Shown here in pieces: positions 25,383-34,164 of a stretch of DNA of 64,000 nt (its first letter is position 1; each line of letters starts with the position of its first letter). The DNA is from Paracoccus stylophorae (lineage in GTDB: Bacteria; Pseudomonadota; Alphaproteobacteria; Rhodobacterales; Rhodobacteraceae). The stretch spans positions 2,089,001-2,153,000 of the forward strand of contig NZ_CP067134.1 of the NCBI RefSeq assembly GCF_028553765.1. The letters run 5' to 3'. The notes beneath the pieces are model-generated. The model searched no databases, was not told the DNA's origin, and saw only the letters and a program-made list of their open reading frames with translations. The translations under genes were made by a program, and so were the position numbers.

Positions 25383-26155
25383 GTCGTCTCCGGTCTTGTG
25401 CGCGCCTCGGCCAGGCTGGCCGCCAAAGCGCGCGTGAACATCCCTGTATCGGTCGACAGCGATGCGAAATCAAAGCCCTGGTGCAGCATGTTCGCGACCA
25501 TCGCGCCGCTGCCGCAATGGATGCCGGCCATCAACCCCGCCTGCCGGGCCGAGGTCAGGATGGCGCCGATCGCCTCCAGCACCTCGGGCGCGTCGGGTTG
25601 CAGCGTCGGTTCGTGACCCAGCGAAAGCCCCAGATCGGCCGGCCCGACATACACGCCCGACAACCCCTCGACCTGCATGATCGCGTCGCGATGGGCCAGC
25701 GCCTGCGCGGTTTCGATCATCGCAAAGACCTGCACCAGCCCGCCCGACCGCGCGACGTAATCGGGATGCAGCGAACCCGCCCGCGTCGGCCCATAGCTGC
25801 GCGTGCCAAGCGGCGCATAACGCGTCGCCGACACCAGCGCGCGCGCCTGATCGGGCGTGTTCACCATCGGGCAGACGATCCCCGTCGCGCCCGCATCCAG
25901 CATCTTCATCGCGATCCCCGGCTCGTTCCACGGGATGCGCACGAATTTCGGCGCCGGGCTGGCCGACATGGCCTGCAACATCGCCAGCGCCACCTGATAG
26001 TCGATCAGCCCGTGCTGCATGTCCACGGTCAGCATGTCGAACCCGGACCGCGCCACGATCTCGGCCGTGACCATCGACGGGATGCAGCACCAGCCGTTCA
26101 CCGCCTTGTTTCCGGCCGCGAAATAGGCCCGGAAATCGTCGCTTGTCAGCCGCAT
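25379..26155 (-). CDS. HpcH/HpaI family class II aldolase
   Basis: 258 residues. Motifs of the metal-dependent pyruvate aldolase family: TVDMQHGLIDY (active-site histidine), VRIPWNEPG, the metal-binding glutamate in FAMIETAQAL and aspartate in GPADLGLSLG. Cleaves 4-hydroxy-2-oxo acids to pyruvate (or glyoxylate) plus an aldehyde; related enzymes are 2-dehydro-3-deoxyglucarate and 4-hydroxy-2-oxoheptanedioate aldolases. Start at 26155 (MRLTSDDF) is the conserved one; upstream frame extension is cysteine-rich and unconserved. Its stop overlaps the start of the class IV aminotransferase-like gene (ATGA). Divergent from the SGNH esterase gene with 141 bases between. Confidence 0.9.
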   Translation of the reverse strand: MRLTSDDFRAYFAAGNKAVNGWCCIPSMVTAEIVARSGFDMLTVDMQHGLIDYQVALAMLQAMSASPAPKFVRIPWNEPGIAMKMLDAGATGIVCPMVNTPDQARALVSATRYAPLGTRSYGPTRAGSLHPDYVARSGGLVQVFAMIETAQALAHRDAIMQVEGLSGVYVGPADLGLSLGHEPTLQPDAPEVLEAIGAILTSARQAGLMAGIHCGSGAMVANMLHQGFDFASLSTDTGMFTRALAASLAEARTRPETT

Positions 26156-26296
26156 CCCAGCCTCGTTGCCTGTTTGCCGCCCGCAAAGGCAAGCATGACC
26201 TGTCCAAAAGAGCAAGCGGGGCGGAAGGTTGTTGCCAGATGCGGGCGCAGGCCGCTAACACCATGCCGATTGTCTTCAGCAGTGCAGGGCGCGCGC

Positions 26297-27499
26297 ATGT
26301 CGGGCGGAAAAATCTGGGTCATGCTGCCGGCGCTGGCCTCGGCCGGTCTGCTGTCGCTTGGGCTGTGGGCGGGCCAGCCGCAGCCGCCGGTAACCGGACC
26401 GACCCCGCCCGTGGCGACCGGCCCGCGCGCGCCCGCGGGGATGACGGTGCAGTTTCAGGCAGGCAGCCGGCCCGATGCCGCGATGTCGCCCCTGCCCGCG
26501 CGCGTGACGGGCCGTGCCGCACGCGATGGCGACGGCTATCTGCATCAATGGCCCGGCTTTCACGCCACCGCCCGGTTCAGCGGCACCGCCGTCGCGCTGG
26601 CCATCGACGACAGCGTCAACCGCTATCGCGTGACGCTGGACGAGACGCAAATCGTGCTGACCCGCGTGGGCGCAGGGATGCTGCGCATCGGCGGGCTTGC
26701 GCCCGGCCGCCACCAGATTAGGCTCGAGAAGCTGAGCGAAAGCGCCCAGATCGCGCGCTTCGACGGGTTTTTCCTGCCGGCGGGCGCGGACCCGCTGCCG
26801 CCGCCGGACCGGGCGCCGCTGATCGAGTTCGTGGGCGATTCCGACACCGTGGGCTATGGCAACACCGCCCCGGGCCGCGACTGCACGCCCGAACAGCAAT
26901 ATCTGGCCACCGACACCTCGATGGCCTACGGGCCGATGGCGGCGCGGGCGCTGGATGCCGATTACCGGATCGTCGCGGCCTCGGGGATCGGGCTTGTGCG
27001 CAATCTGGGCGGCGATCACGGTCCGGCCATGCAGGACCTGTATGACCGGACGATCCCGTCCCGTCCCGGCACCGCGCCGCAGCAGCCCGCCGACGTGATC
27101 GTGATCGCCGTGGGATCGAACGATTTCGCGGAACGGCCCGACCTGAAGGAAGGGCACCAGAACCTGATGCGCCAGCAGCGGATCTTCGCGTCCCGCCTGT
27201 TGCGGTTCATGCGCGCGCGGCGGGCCGAGGCACCCTCTGCCCGGATCGTCCTGCTGGTCTTTGGCGAATACGGCCGCAATCTGGTCGAGGCGCATGAAGA
27301 GGCGCGCGACGCCTTTGCGGCGGATGGCGACCGGGCCGATCTGCTGATCCTGCCGGAACTGGCGCGCACGGCCTGTCACTGGCACCCGTCGCTGAACGAC
27401 CACCAGATCATCGCGGGGATGCTCACCGACCTGCTGCAATCGCCCCGACCGGCGTCGGAACCGGGCGAGGATCGCGACGGCGACTTTCCCCCAAGCTGA
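26297..27499 (+). CDS. SGNH/GDSL hydrolase, CE2-like acetylesterase, membrane-anchored or secreted
   Basis: 400 residues. A hydrophobic stretch at 6-26 forms a signal peptide or anchor, then a proline-rich linker (27-46). Residues about 70-165 look like the N-terminal jelly-roll of family CE2, and the SGNH domain begins at FVGDSDTVGYGN with nucleophile S182. Block III is VGSNDF and the C-terminal catalytic histidine is H363 in CHWHPSLNDH, the CE2 pattern with a second histidine six residues on. CE2 enzymes remove acetyl groups from polysaccharides or transacetylate sugars. It is the first plus-strand gene before GT61, an acetyltransferase and the carrier-protein genes, which suggests trimming of an acetylated envelope glycan. 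Confidence 0.84.
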   Translation: MSGGKIWVMLPALASAGLLSLGLWAGQPQPPVTGPTPPVATGPRAPAGMTVQFQAGSRPDAAMSPLPARVTGRAARDGDGYLHQWPGFHATARFSGTAVALAIDDSVNRYRVTLDETQIVLTRVGAGMLRIGGLAPGRHQIRLEKLSESAQIARFDGFFLPAGADPLPPPDRAPLIEFVGDSDTVGYGNTAPGRDCTPEQQYLATDTSMAYGPMAARALDADYRIVAASGIGLVRNLGGDHGPAMQDLYDRTIPSRPGTAPQQPADVIVIAVGSNDFAERPDLKEGHQNLMRQQRIFASRLLRFMRARRAEAPSARIVLLVFGEYGRNLVEAHEEARDAFAADGDRADLLILPELARTACHWHPSLNDHQIIAGMLTDLLQSPRPASEPGEDRDGDFPPS

Positions 27500-27585
27500 T
27501 TCTGTCCTAACCTGCCGGGCCAGGGTCGGGTGGCGGCACCACGCGCCGCCGACCCTTGCCGATAGCCGACGGAGCCGCGACCGAC

Positions 27586-28632
27586 ATGCCGATGCGATCC
27601 CTGCGCCCGCTGGCCAACAAGATGCGTCGGCTGGCCCGGCTGCGTCAGCCCGGCCTGCTGGATCTTGCCGTGGACAGTTGGGAAATCTCGCCCGCCGAGA
27701 TCGTGGACGTGCCGCCGGTGATCTGCCTGCCCGGACAGGCCGACCGCATCACCCGCACCGAATTTGCCAGCCTCGACACCGTCCTGCGGTCGCTGGACGG
27801 CGATCCGGCCACGCCGATGGCCGCGACGCGGGGCTATCTGCTGCGCGACGTCGATTTCGTCGACGGCGTGCTTTACGCCGGTCGGGCCGAGCTGCATCTG
27901 CGCGCCCGGTCCCGGTCGGCGCTGGCGCATCGGCGGCCCGTCCGCAGCATGTCGGGCGCGCTTTACGAGACATGGGTGGGCAATCGCTGGTTCGGCAACT
28001 GGCTGCTGGACGATTGCCTGACCTATCGTCTGGCCGAGGATGCGGGCCATCCCGTCACCTCGACGCCCGAACGCGGCGGCCATGTCCCGCGATACGAGGA
28101 CTTGCTGGACATGTCGCCGCGCCGGGTCGGGGACGTTCATTTCGACGAATTGATCCTGTTCGACGACCATCCGAACAATTCCGGTCGTCTGGCGCGCGCC
28201 CAGGACATGCGCGCCCGGCTGCTGAAGGGCCGCGATCCGCAGCCCAATCCTGGCGTCTTTCTGTATCGCGGCCGCAGCGGCGATGCGCGGGTTCTGGAAA
28301 ACGAGGATGAGCTGGCCGAAAAGCTGCACGTCCATTACGGCTTTCGGGTGATGTTCCCCGAGGATCACACGGTCGATGAATTGCTGGACGCCTGCGGCGC
28401 CACGCAGATCGTGGCCGGGGTTGAGGGCAGCCAGCTGAATCACGGCATGACGGTGATGCCGCCCGGCGGCACGCTGCTGACCCTGCAACCGGCCGACCGC
28501 GCGACGACGGCGATGAAGCTTCTGACCGACCGCTGGCAACAGCGTTTCGCGATGATCGTGGGTCCGGGGACCGCCGGTTCCTTTCGCATTCCATGGGACG
28601 ATGTCCGGCGCACGCTGGACCTGATCCTGTAG
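27586..28632 (+). CDS. glycosyltransferase family 61 protein
   Basis: 348 residues, DUF563/GT61 type. Recognisable features are the central GALYETWVGNRWFGNWLLDDCL region (a family hallmark around the H/N-W-x-D block), LYRGRSGDARVLENEDEL, and the C-terminal GVEGSQLNHGMTVMPPGGTLL, which corresponds to the conserved E-G-S/G-A-x-x-N sequence of GT61 active sites. In Rhodobacterales, GT61 proteins typically occur in capsule or exopolysaccharide clusters. No membrane segment, so probably cytosolic or peripheral. The ATG at 27586 (MPMRSL) has GGAG 11 bases upstream; ATG 27592 and TTG 27556 are alternatives. 87 bases after the CE2-like gene, same strand. Confidence 0.82.
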   Translation: MPMRSLRPLANKMRRLARLRQPGLLDLAVDSWEISPAEIVDVPPVICLPGQADRITRTEFASLDTVLRSLDGDPATPMAATRGYLLRDVDFVDGVLYAGRAELHLRARSRSALAHRRPVRSMSGALYETWVGNRWFGNWLLDDCLTYRLAEDAGHPVTSTPERGGHVPRYEDLLDMSPRRVGDVHFDELILFDDHPNNSGRLARAQDMRARLLKGRDPQPNPGVFLYRGRSGDARVLENEDELAEKLHVHYGFRVMFPEDHTVDELLDACGATQIVAGVEGSQLNHGMTVMPPGGTLLTLQPADRATTAMKLLTDRWQQRFAMIVGPGTAGSFRIPWDDVRRTLDLIL

Positions 28633-28674
28633 TTTTGGACAATTTGGCTGCATTCAGGTCAATATGAGATTGAA

Positions 28675-29307
28675 ATGACAGGGCCCGCCGGTCATTTTGC
28701 AGCCTCGGAAAGGGTTGAGCCGTTGGCGGCGATACATCCTTTGCATGTTTTGCAAGTTCGGAGTTTTCGGCCAGTGTGGCAACAGATACGCAAAGATTAC
28801 GACCGGCACGGACGCCGGATCACCGATGCGGCGTTCATATCGCTGGCTGTCCATCGCTATGGCCGGTGGGCGATGCAGCGCCGGAACCGCGTGGCGCGCT
28901 GGATCGCCAACAAGGTCTATGGGCTGATGACGATCCTGATCCTGAACGTGACCAAGGTCTGGATTCCGCCGAATGTGCAGCTGGGCGAGGATTTTCATAT
29001 TATCCATGCCGAAGGCTCGCTGTCGATCCATCCCGACGTGGTGATCGGGGACCGCTGCGGCGTCATGCACAACGTCACCATCGGCACCAATATGGGACCG
29101 GGCGCGCCGAAGATCGGCGATGACGTGTTCATCGGCGTCAACGCGACCGTGCTGGGCCGCATCAGGATCGGCAACCGCGTGCGCATCGGCGCAAACACCG
29201 CGGTGACGACCAATGTTCCCGATGACTGCATCGTCGTCGGATCGCCCGGACGGATCTTTCCCAGCCTGCCGATCTTCGCGCAGAAGAAAAAGGCGGAACA
29301 GCCGTGA
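28675..29307 (+). CDS. serine acetyltransferase-like left-handed beta-helix acyltransferase
   Basis: 210 residues. The N-terminal helical half (QIRKDYDRHGRRITDAAFISLAVHRYG) resembles CysE-like enzymes of polysaccharide clusters, and the C-terminal half has hexapeptide repeats: GEDFHIIHAEGSLSIHP, VIGDRCGVMHNVTIG, IGDDVFIGVNATVLGRIRIG, with the acetyl-CoA site near NTAVTTNVPDDCIVVGSPGR. A true cysteine-pathway role is doubtful given the context; O-acetylation of a sugar or of a carrier-bound group is more likely. The 5' 130 bases are clearly less GC-rich than the surroundings, so the exact start is uncertain (ATG 28675 with GAGA upstream, or a TTG near 28723). The stop overlaps the next gene's GTG. 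Confidence 0.84.
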   Translation: MTGPAGHFAASERVEPLAAIHPLHVLQVRSFRPVWQQIRKDYDRHGRRITDAAFISLAVHRYGRWAMQRRNRVARWIANKVYGLMTILILNVTKVWIPPNVQLGEDFHIIHAEGSLSIHPDVVIGDRCGVMHNVTIGTNMGPGAPKIGDDVFIGVNATVLGRIRIGNRVRIGANTAVTTNVPDDCIVVGSPGRIFPSLPIFAQKKKAEQP

Positions 29308-30881
29308 TCGCGGGCGGCGATTCCTCGATGTGGCGGCTGCTGGCCGACAATCTGCCTGCCCGTCCGGACAAGGTGGCGCTGATCGACGCGCGGCGGCAGG
29401 CAAGCTTTGCCGAGGTCGCGGCCGAGGCCGGGCGCGTGGCGGCCTGGCTGGCGGAACGCGGCGTAAATCCGGGCGACCGGGTGATCGTGCATCTGCGCAA
29501 GGGCATCGACGAGGTGACGGCGATGTTCGGCGCCTGGAAGATCGGCGCGGTGGTGGTGAACGTGAACCATCAGTGGACGCCGGCGCAACTGTCCTATGTG
29601 GCGGGCGACTGCCGGGCACGCGCGGCCATTCTGGGCGCGAACGTGCTGAAGGGGCTGGCCGCCGATCCGCTGCCGGGATCGGTCGAACATCTGCTGGTGC
29701 AGGGGCGCGCGACCGCCCTGCCCGACGGCGCGGCGGCATGGGACGATCTGCCCGCCGCCGACGGTCCCGAGGCGCGCGTCGATCCCGGCGATCTGGCGGC
29801 GATCATCTATACCTCGGGGTCGACCGGCAAACCCAAGGGCGTGATGCTGAGCCATCGCAACATCCGCGTGGGCGCGGTGTCGGTCTCGCAATATCTGGGG
29901 CTGGCTGCGGATGACCGGCTGCTGTCGGTCCTGCCCTACAGCTTCGATGCCGGGCTGAACCAGCTGACCGATGCGTTGCTGATGGGGGCGACGGTGATCC
30001 ACCAGCCCGTCGCGATGCCGTCCGAGGTGGTGCGGATGGCCGCCGAACACGGCGCCACGACCATCGCGGGCGTGCCGCCGCTGTGGAATCAGGTGGTGCG
30101 CTATCTGGCCGATGCCGCCATCCCGCTGCCCGCCCTGCGGCGGGTAACCAATACGGGGGGCAAGATTCCCCCCAATATCCTGGAACTGATGCCGCAGGTG
30201 TTTCCCGGCGCCGACATCTTTCTGATGTATGGTTTGACCGAGGCATTCCGGTCCACCTATCTGCCGCCCGCAAAGTTCGCGCGCAAGATGGGCTCGATCG
30301 GGCAGGCGATCCCGAACGCGCAGATCTTCGTGGTCCGCCATGGCGAGGGGATCGCGGGGCCGGGACAGCAGGGCGAACTGGTCCATGCCGGCCCGCTGGT
30401 CAGCATGGGATACTGGGAACGCCCCGATCTGACCGCCGAAAAGATCCGCGTGCTGCCGGAGTTGCGCGACGTGCTGGGCGATGCGCCGGTGGTCTGCTCG
30501 GGCGATCTGGTGCGCGTGGACGAGGACGGCGATCTGTGGTTCGTCAGCCGCATGGACGACATGATCAAGACGCAGGGATTCCGCCTGTCGCCCACCGAGG
30601 TCGAGGATATCGTGTCGCAATCGGGCATCGTGACCGATGTGGTCGCCTTCGGAATCGAGGATGACGATGCCGGCCAGGTCGTTCATGTCGCCGCCAGCCT
30701 GATCGGACAGGCGGATGCGCCCGCGCTGCTGGCCCACTGCCGCCGGGCCATGGCGCATTACATGGTTCCGCGCCATATTCACCCGTGGGCAGGGGCGATG
30801 CCCCGCACCGCCAGCGGCAAGCTGGACCGCCCCGCCATCATCGCCGCCGCCAGGGCGGCCCGCCAGAAGGACATTGCATGA
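29304..30881 (+). CDS. AMP-forming acyl/aminoacyl ligase (ANL superfamily)
   Basis: 525 residues, GTG start overlapping the previous stop (GTGA). P-loop-like motif YTSGSTGKPKG at 169-179, A5 motif MYGLTEAFRSTYLP, A7 GDLVRVDEDGDLWFVSRMDD, A8 hinge IKTQGFRLSPTEVE and the C-terminal catalytic lysine K506 in TASGKLDRP. It resembles the ligases annotated as exosortase-A-associated acyl-CoA ligases and also free-standing adenylation enzymes that load acyl carrier proteins. Because a discrete ACP gene overlaps its stop, I infer that it charges that ACP; the acid substrate (fatty, hydroxy or amino acid) cannot be read from sequence. Confidence 0.9.
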   Translation: MIAGGDSSMWRLLADNLPARPDKVALIDARRQASFAEVAAEAGRVAAWLAERGVNPGDRVIVHLRKGIDEVTAMFGAWKIGAVVVNVNHQWTPAQLSYVAGDCRARAAILGANVLKGLAADPLPGSVEHLLVQGRATALPDGAAAWDDLPAADGPEARVDPGDLAAIIYTSGSTGKPKGVMLSHRNIRVGAVSVSQYLGLAADDRLLSVLPYSFDAGLNQLTDALLMGATVIHQPVAMPSEVVRMAAEHGATTIAGVPPLWNQVVRYLADAAIPLPALRRVTNTGGKIPPNILELMPQVFPGADIFLMYGLTEAFRSTYLPPAKFARKMGSIGQAIPNAQIFVVRHGEGIAGPGQQGELVHAGPLVSMGYWERPDLTAEKIRVLPELRDVLGDAPVVCSGDLVRVDEDGDLWFVSRMDDMIKTQGFRLSPTEVEDIVSQSGIVTDVVAFGIEDDDAGQVVHVAASLIGQADAPALLAHCRRAMAHYMVPRHIHPWAGAMPRTASGKLDRPAIIAAARAARQKDIA

Positions 30882-31114
30882 GCCTGACCGCCGACGACCT
30901 GATCCGCTTTATCCGCGACGAGTTGAACATCGAGGACGAGATCGACCCCGAAACCGAGCTGTTCTCGACCGGGATCCTCGATTCCGTCGCGATGATGAAC
31001 ATCATCGGCTTTGTCGAGGAAAAGACCGGGATCGAGGTGCGCCCCGCCGATGTGACGCTGGAGAATTTCGACACCTGCCAACGGATCGTGGAATACGCGC
31101 GTGAACAGGCCTGA
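30878..31114 (+). CDS. stand-alone acyl/peptidyl carrier protein
   Basis: 78 residues, acidic, four-helix carrier size. The phosphopantetheine attachment serine is S36 in TGILDSVAMMN (the usual D-S-L is D-S-V here), preceded by ETELFSTG. It is clearly not the housekeeping AcpP, whose motif is more conserved and which lies by fab genes. ATG overlaps the ligase stop (ATGA), and the gene's end overlaps the decarboxylase start by 14 bases, so ligase, carrier and decarboxylase should be made together. Confidence 0.92.
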   Translation: MSLTADDLIRFIRDELNIEDEIDPETELFSTGILDSVAMMNIIGFVEEKTGIEVRPADVTLENFDTCQRIVEYAREQA

Positions 31115-32345
31115 ACCCGACACCGACCGCATCCTGACGCAGGCGGCGGAACGGTTCGGCACGCCCGCCTATGTCTATCTGACCGATGTGATCGAGGCGC
31201 GGATCGCGGCGTTGCAGGCGGCGTTCGGCCGCTGGTTCAGGCTGTCCTATGCGATGAAGTGCAACCCGAACCCGGCGCTGCTGGCCTGGCTGAACGGGCG
31301 CGTGCCGTTCATCGACGTGTCCTCGGGCGGGGAATTCCTGCTGGCGACCGGCGCGGGCTGGGATGCAGGCCGGGCCAGCTTTACCGGCCCCGCCAAGCGC
31401 GAGGTCGAGTTGCGCACGGCCATCGGCGCGGGTCTGGGCGAGTTGGTGATCGAATCGCTGCGCGAGGCGCGGCTGGCGGATCGCATCGCGGCCGGGCTGG
31501 GGCGGCGTCAGAACGTGCTGATCCGCATCGCGCCCGACCGCGTGCCCAAGGGTTTCGGCGACCAGATGGCGGGCCGGCCCAGCCCTTTCGGCATCGACGT
31601 GGAAGAGGCCCCCGAGGCGCTGGCCCAGATCATGGCGCTGCCCAATCTGCGCGTCGCGGGGCTGCACATCTATTCCGGCACGCAATGCCTGAAACCCGCC
31701 GCCATCGTGGAAAACTGGGGCATCTTCACCGCCATCTTCCGCGATCTGTGCGCGTCCCACGACCTGCGCCCCGACCGGCTGATCTTTGGCGCGGGTCTGG
31801 GCATCCCCTATCACCCGGGCGATGCGCCGCTGGATCTGGAACAGGTGGCGGCGGGCGCGGCCGACGATCTGGACGCGCTGACATCCGATCCGCGCTTTGC
31901 GGACACCGAACTGGTGCTGGAACTGGGCCGCTATCTGGTCGGCCCGGCGGGGTACTTCGTCACCCGCGTCACCTCGGTCAAAGACTCGCGCGGCACCCGG
32001 ATCGCGATCTGCGACGGGGGCATGAACACGCATCTGGCGGCATCGGGGCATTTCGGCATGGTGCTGCGCCGGAACTATGTCATCCATCGCGTCGGCGGCG
32101 GCGAGGGCGAGGTGAAGACCGACATCTCCGGCCCGCTTTGCACCTCGATCGACAAGCTGGGCACGAATGTCGTCCTGCCGCGTCTGGATGAGGGCGATCT
32201 GATCGCGATCCATGCCAGCGGCGCCTATGGTCCGACCTCAAGCCCGGTGAACTTCATCAGCCACCCCACCCCACGCGAGATCGTCGCCGAGGGCGGGCAA
32301 TTGCGCGACGCCACCCGGATCGAAGGGGCGGGGCTGCGCGACTAA
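31101..32345 (+). CDS. LysA-type (fold III) PLP-dependent decarboxylase
   Basis: 414 residues, GTG start inside the ACP gene. Alanine-racemase-fold barrel with the PLP lysine K53 in SYAMKCNPNP, the glycine-rich phosphate loop FGAGLGIPY, the C-terminal ELGRYLVGPAGYF and the second-subunit catalytic cysteine in GPLCTSID. Length fits diaminopimelate/ornithine decarboxylase relatives annotated as exosortase-A-associated. Adjacent placement to an ACP and ligase recalls BtrK of butirosin synthesis, which decarboxylates glutamate while attached to the carrier BtrI; a similar carrier-bound reaction is my inference. General lysine synthesis is less likely in this context. Confidence 0.88.
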   Translation: MNRPEPDTDRILTQAAERFGTPAYVYLTDVIEARIAALQAAFGRWFRLSYAMKCNPNPALLAWLNGRVPFIDVSSGGEFLLATGAGWDAGRASFTGPAKREVELRTAIGAGLGELVIESLREARLADRIAAGLGRRQNVLIRIAPDRVPKGFGDQMAGRPSPFGIDVEEAPEALAQIMALPNLRVAGLHIYSGTQCLKPAAIVENWGIFTAIFRDLCASHDLRPDRLIFGAGLGIPYHPGDAPLDLEQVAAGAADDLDALTSDPRFADTELVLELGRYLVGPAGYFVTRVTSVKDSRGTRIAICDGGMNTHLAASGHFGMVLRRNYVIHRVGGGEGEVKTDISGPLCTSIDKLGTNVVLPRLDEGDLIAIHASGAYGPTSSPVNFISHPTPREIVAEGGQLRDATRIEGAGLRD

Positions 32346-32410
32346 GGCCCGCTCTGGACGGCGGGGCGGGGATACGGTTCTATGGTGCGCGAGGATAACC
32401 GGAGGCGGCC

Positions 32411-34105
32411 ATGGACGATCTTGAACGGCGCATCGCGCAGGCGCGCGGCGATGAACCGGCCGATCTGGTGCTGCGCGGCGGGCGTGTGTTCGATCTGATC
32501 ACCGGCGAGACGATCGAGGGCGATGTCGCGATCTGCGGCGACCGGATCGCGGGCGTGGGCGATTATCAGGGACGCGAGGTGATCGACGTCACCGGACTGA
32601 CGCTGGTGCCGGGGTTCATCGACACGCATCTGCACGTCGAATCCAGCCTGGTCACGCCCTTCGAATTCGACCGCTGCGTGACCCCGCGCGGCATCACCAC
32701 CGCGATCTGCGACCCGCACGAGATCGCCAATGTCATCGGTCTGGACGGCATCCGGTATTTCCAGCAGGCCTCGCCGCATCTGCTGATGGATCTGCGGGTG
32801 CAACTGCCGTCCTGCGTGCCCTCGACCCAGATGGAGACCGCCGGCGCGCGGATCGAAGCGGACGATCTGCGCGAGGTCATGGACCATCCCTCGGGCATCG
32901 GGCTGGCCGAATTCATGAACTATCCCGGCGTCATCCACCGCGATCCGACCGCAATGGCCAAGCTGCGCCTGTTTGCGGGCAAGCATATCGACGGGCATTG
33001 CCCGCAACTGTCCGGGCGCGACCTGAACGCCTATGTCGCCGCCGGCATCCGCACCGAGCACGAGGCGACGACGGCCGACGAGGCGCGGGAAAAGCTGCGC
33101 AAGGGGATGCGGGTGCTGATCCGCGAGGGTTCGGTCAGCAAGGATCTGCGGGCGCTGCAACCGGTGCTGGACGAACGCACGTCGCCCTATATGTGCCTGT
33201 GCACGGATGATCGCAATCCGCTGGACATCGCGGAACACGGCCATCTGGATCACATGATCCGCACGCTGATCGTGATCGGCACGCCGCCGCTGGCCGCCTA
33301 TCGCGCCGCCTCGCTGTCGGGGGCCGAGGCGTTCGGCCTGAAGGATCGCGGGCTGATCGCGCCGGGGCTGCGCGCCGATATCGTGGCGCTGGACAGTCTG
33401 GAGGGTTGTCACGCGCAGATCGTGCTGTGCGCCGGCAGGGTCGTGGACGCGGCGGCCTTTGCCTCGCGCGGCAGCGTGGCGCCGGTGGGGCGCAACTCCG
33501 TCCGCGCGCCGCGTGTCGGCGCCGCCGATTTCCGCTGCACGGGCAACCGGGTCGAAACCGATGTGATCGGCATCGAGGAAGGCCGGATCATCACCCGCCA
33601 TTTGGTGGAAGACATCGCGCCGCAGGACGGCGACAAGCGGCCGGACACGTCGCGCGACCTGCTGCGGATCGCGGTGATCGAACGGCACGGCAAGAACGGC
33701 AACATCGCGACCGGCTTCGTGCGCGGCTTCGGCATGACGCGCGGCGCGATGGCCGGCACGGTCTGCCACGATCACCACAACATCGCCGTGGTCGGCGCGG
33801 ATTATGACGACATGGCGCTGGCCGCGAACCGGCTGTCGGCCATCGAAGGCGGGTTCGTGGTGGCGGAAAACGGCCGCATCCTGGCCGAGCTTGCCTTGCC
33901 GGTCGCCGGGCTGATGAGCCTTGAGCCGTTCGAGACGGTGCGCGACCGGCTGGCCGATCTGCGCCGCGCGGCCGCAAGCCTGGGCGTGGTGCTGGACGAG
34001 CCGTTCCTGCAACTGGCGTTCCTGGCGCTGCCGGTCATTCCGGCGCTGAAGATCACCGATCGCGGCATGGTCGATGTCGAACGCTTCGAGATCATCGCGC
34101 GCTAG
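32411..34105 (+). CDS. ade: adenine deaminase
   Basis: 564 residues, usual AdeC length. Amidohydrolase metal motif [11 protein letters not shown], then [12 protein letters not shown], the conserved [14 protein letters not shown], and CTDDRNPLD; the C-terminal domain includes [17 protein letters not shown]. Hydrolyses adenine to hypoxanthine in purine salvage, cytosolic, Mn/Fe-dependent. GGAGG lies eight bases before the ATG. It starts 66 bases after the decarboxylase gene on the same strand; read-through from the cluster is possible but a functional link is not evident. Confidence 0.95.
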   Translation: MDDLERRIAQARGDEPADLVLRGGRVFDLITGETIEGDVAICGDRIAGVGDYQGREVIDVTGLTLVPGFIDTHLHVESSLVTPFEFDRCVTPRGITTAICDPHEIANVIGLDGIRYFQQASPHLLMDLRVQLPSCVPSTQMETAGARIEADDLREVMDHPSGIGLAEFMNYPGVIHRDPTAMAKLRLFAGKHIDGHCPQLSGRDLNAYVAAGIRTEHEATTADEAREKLRKGMRVLIREGSVSKDLRALQPVLDERTSPYMCLCTDDRNPLDIAEHGHLDHMIRTLIVIGTPPLAAYRAASLSGAEAFGLKDRGLIAPGLRADIVALDSLEGCHAQIVLCAGRVVDAAAFASRGSVAPVGRNSVRAPRVGAADFRCTGNRVETDVIGIEEGRIITRHLVEDIAPQDGDKRPDTSRDLLRIAVIERHGKNGNIATGFVRGFGMTRGAMAGTVCHDHHNIAVVGADYDDMALAANRLSAIEGGFVVAENGRILAELALPVAGLMSLEPFETVRDRLADLRRAAASLGVVLDEPFLQLAFLALPVIPALKITDRGMVDVERFEIIAR

Positions 34106-34164
34106 CGTTGCCGCCCAAGGCGCGGCGGCCGGGGTATCCGGTCAAGGAAAACGCCGGCTTCGCG

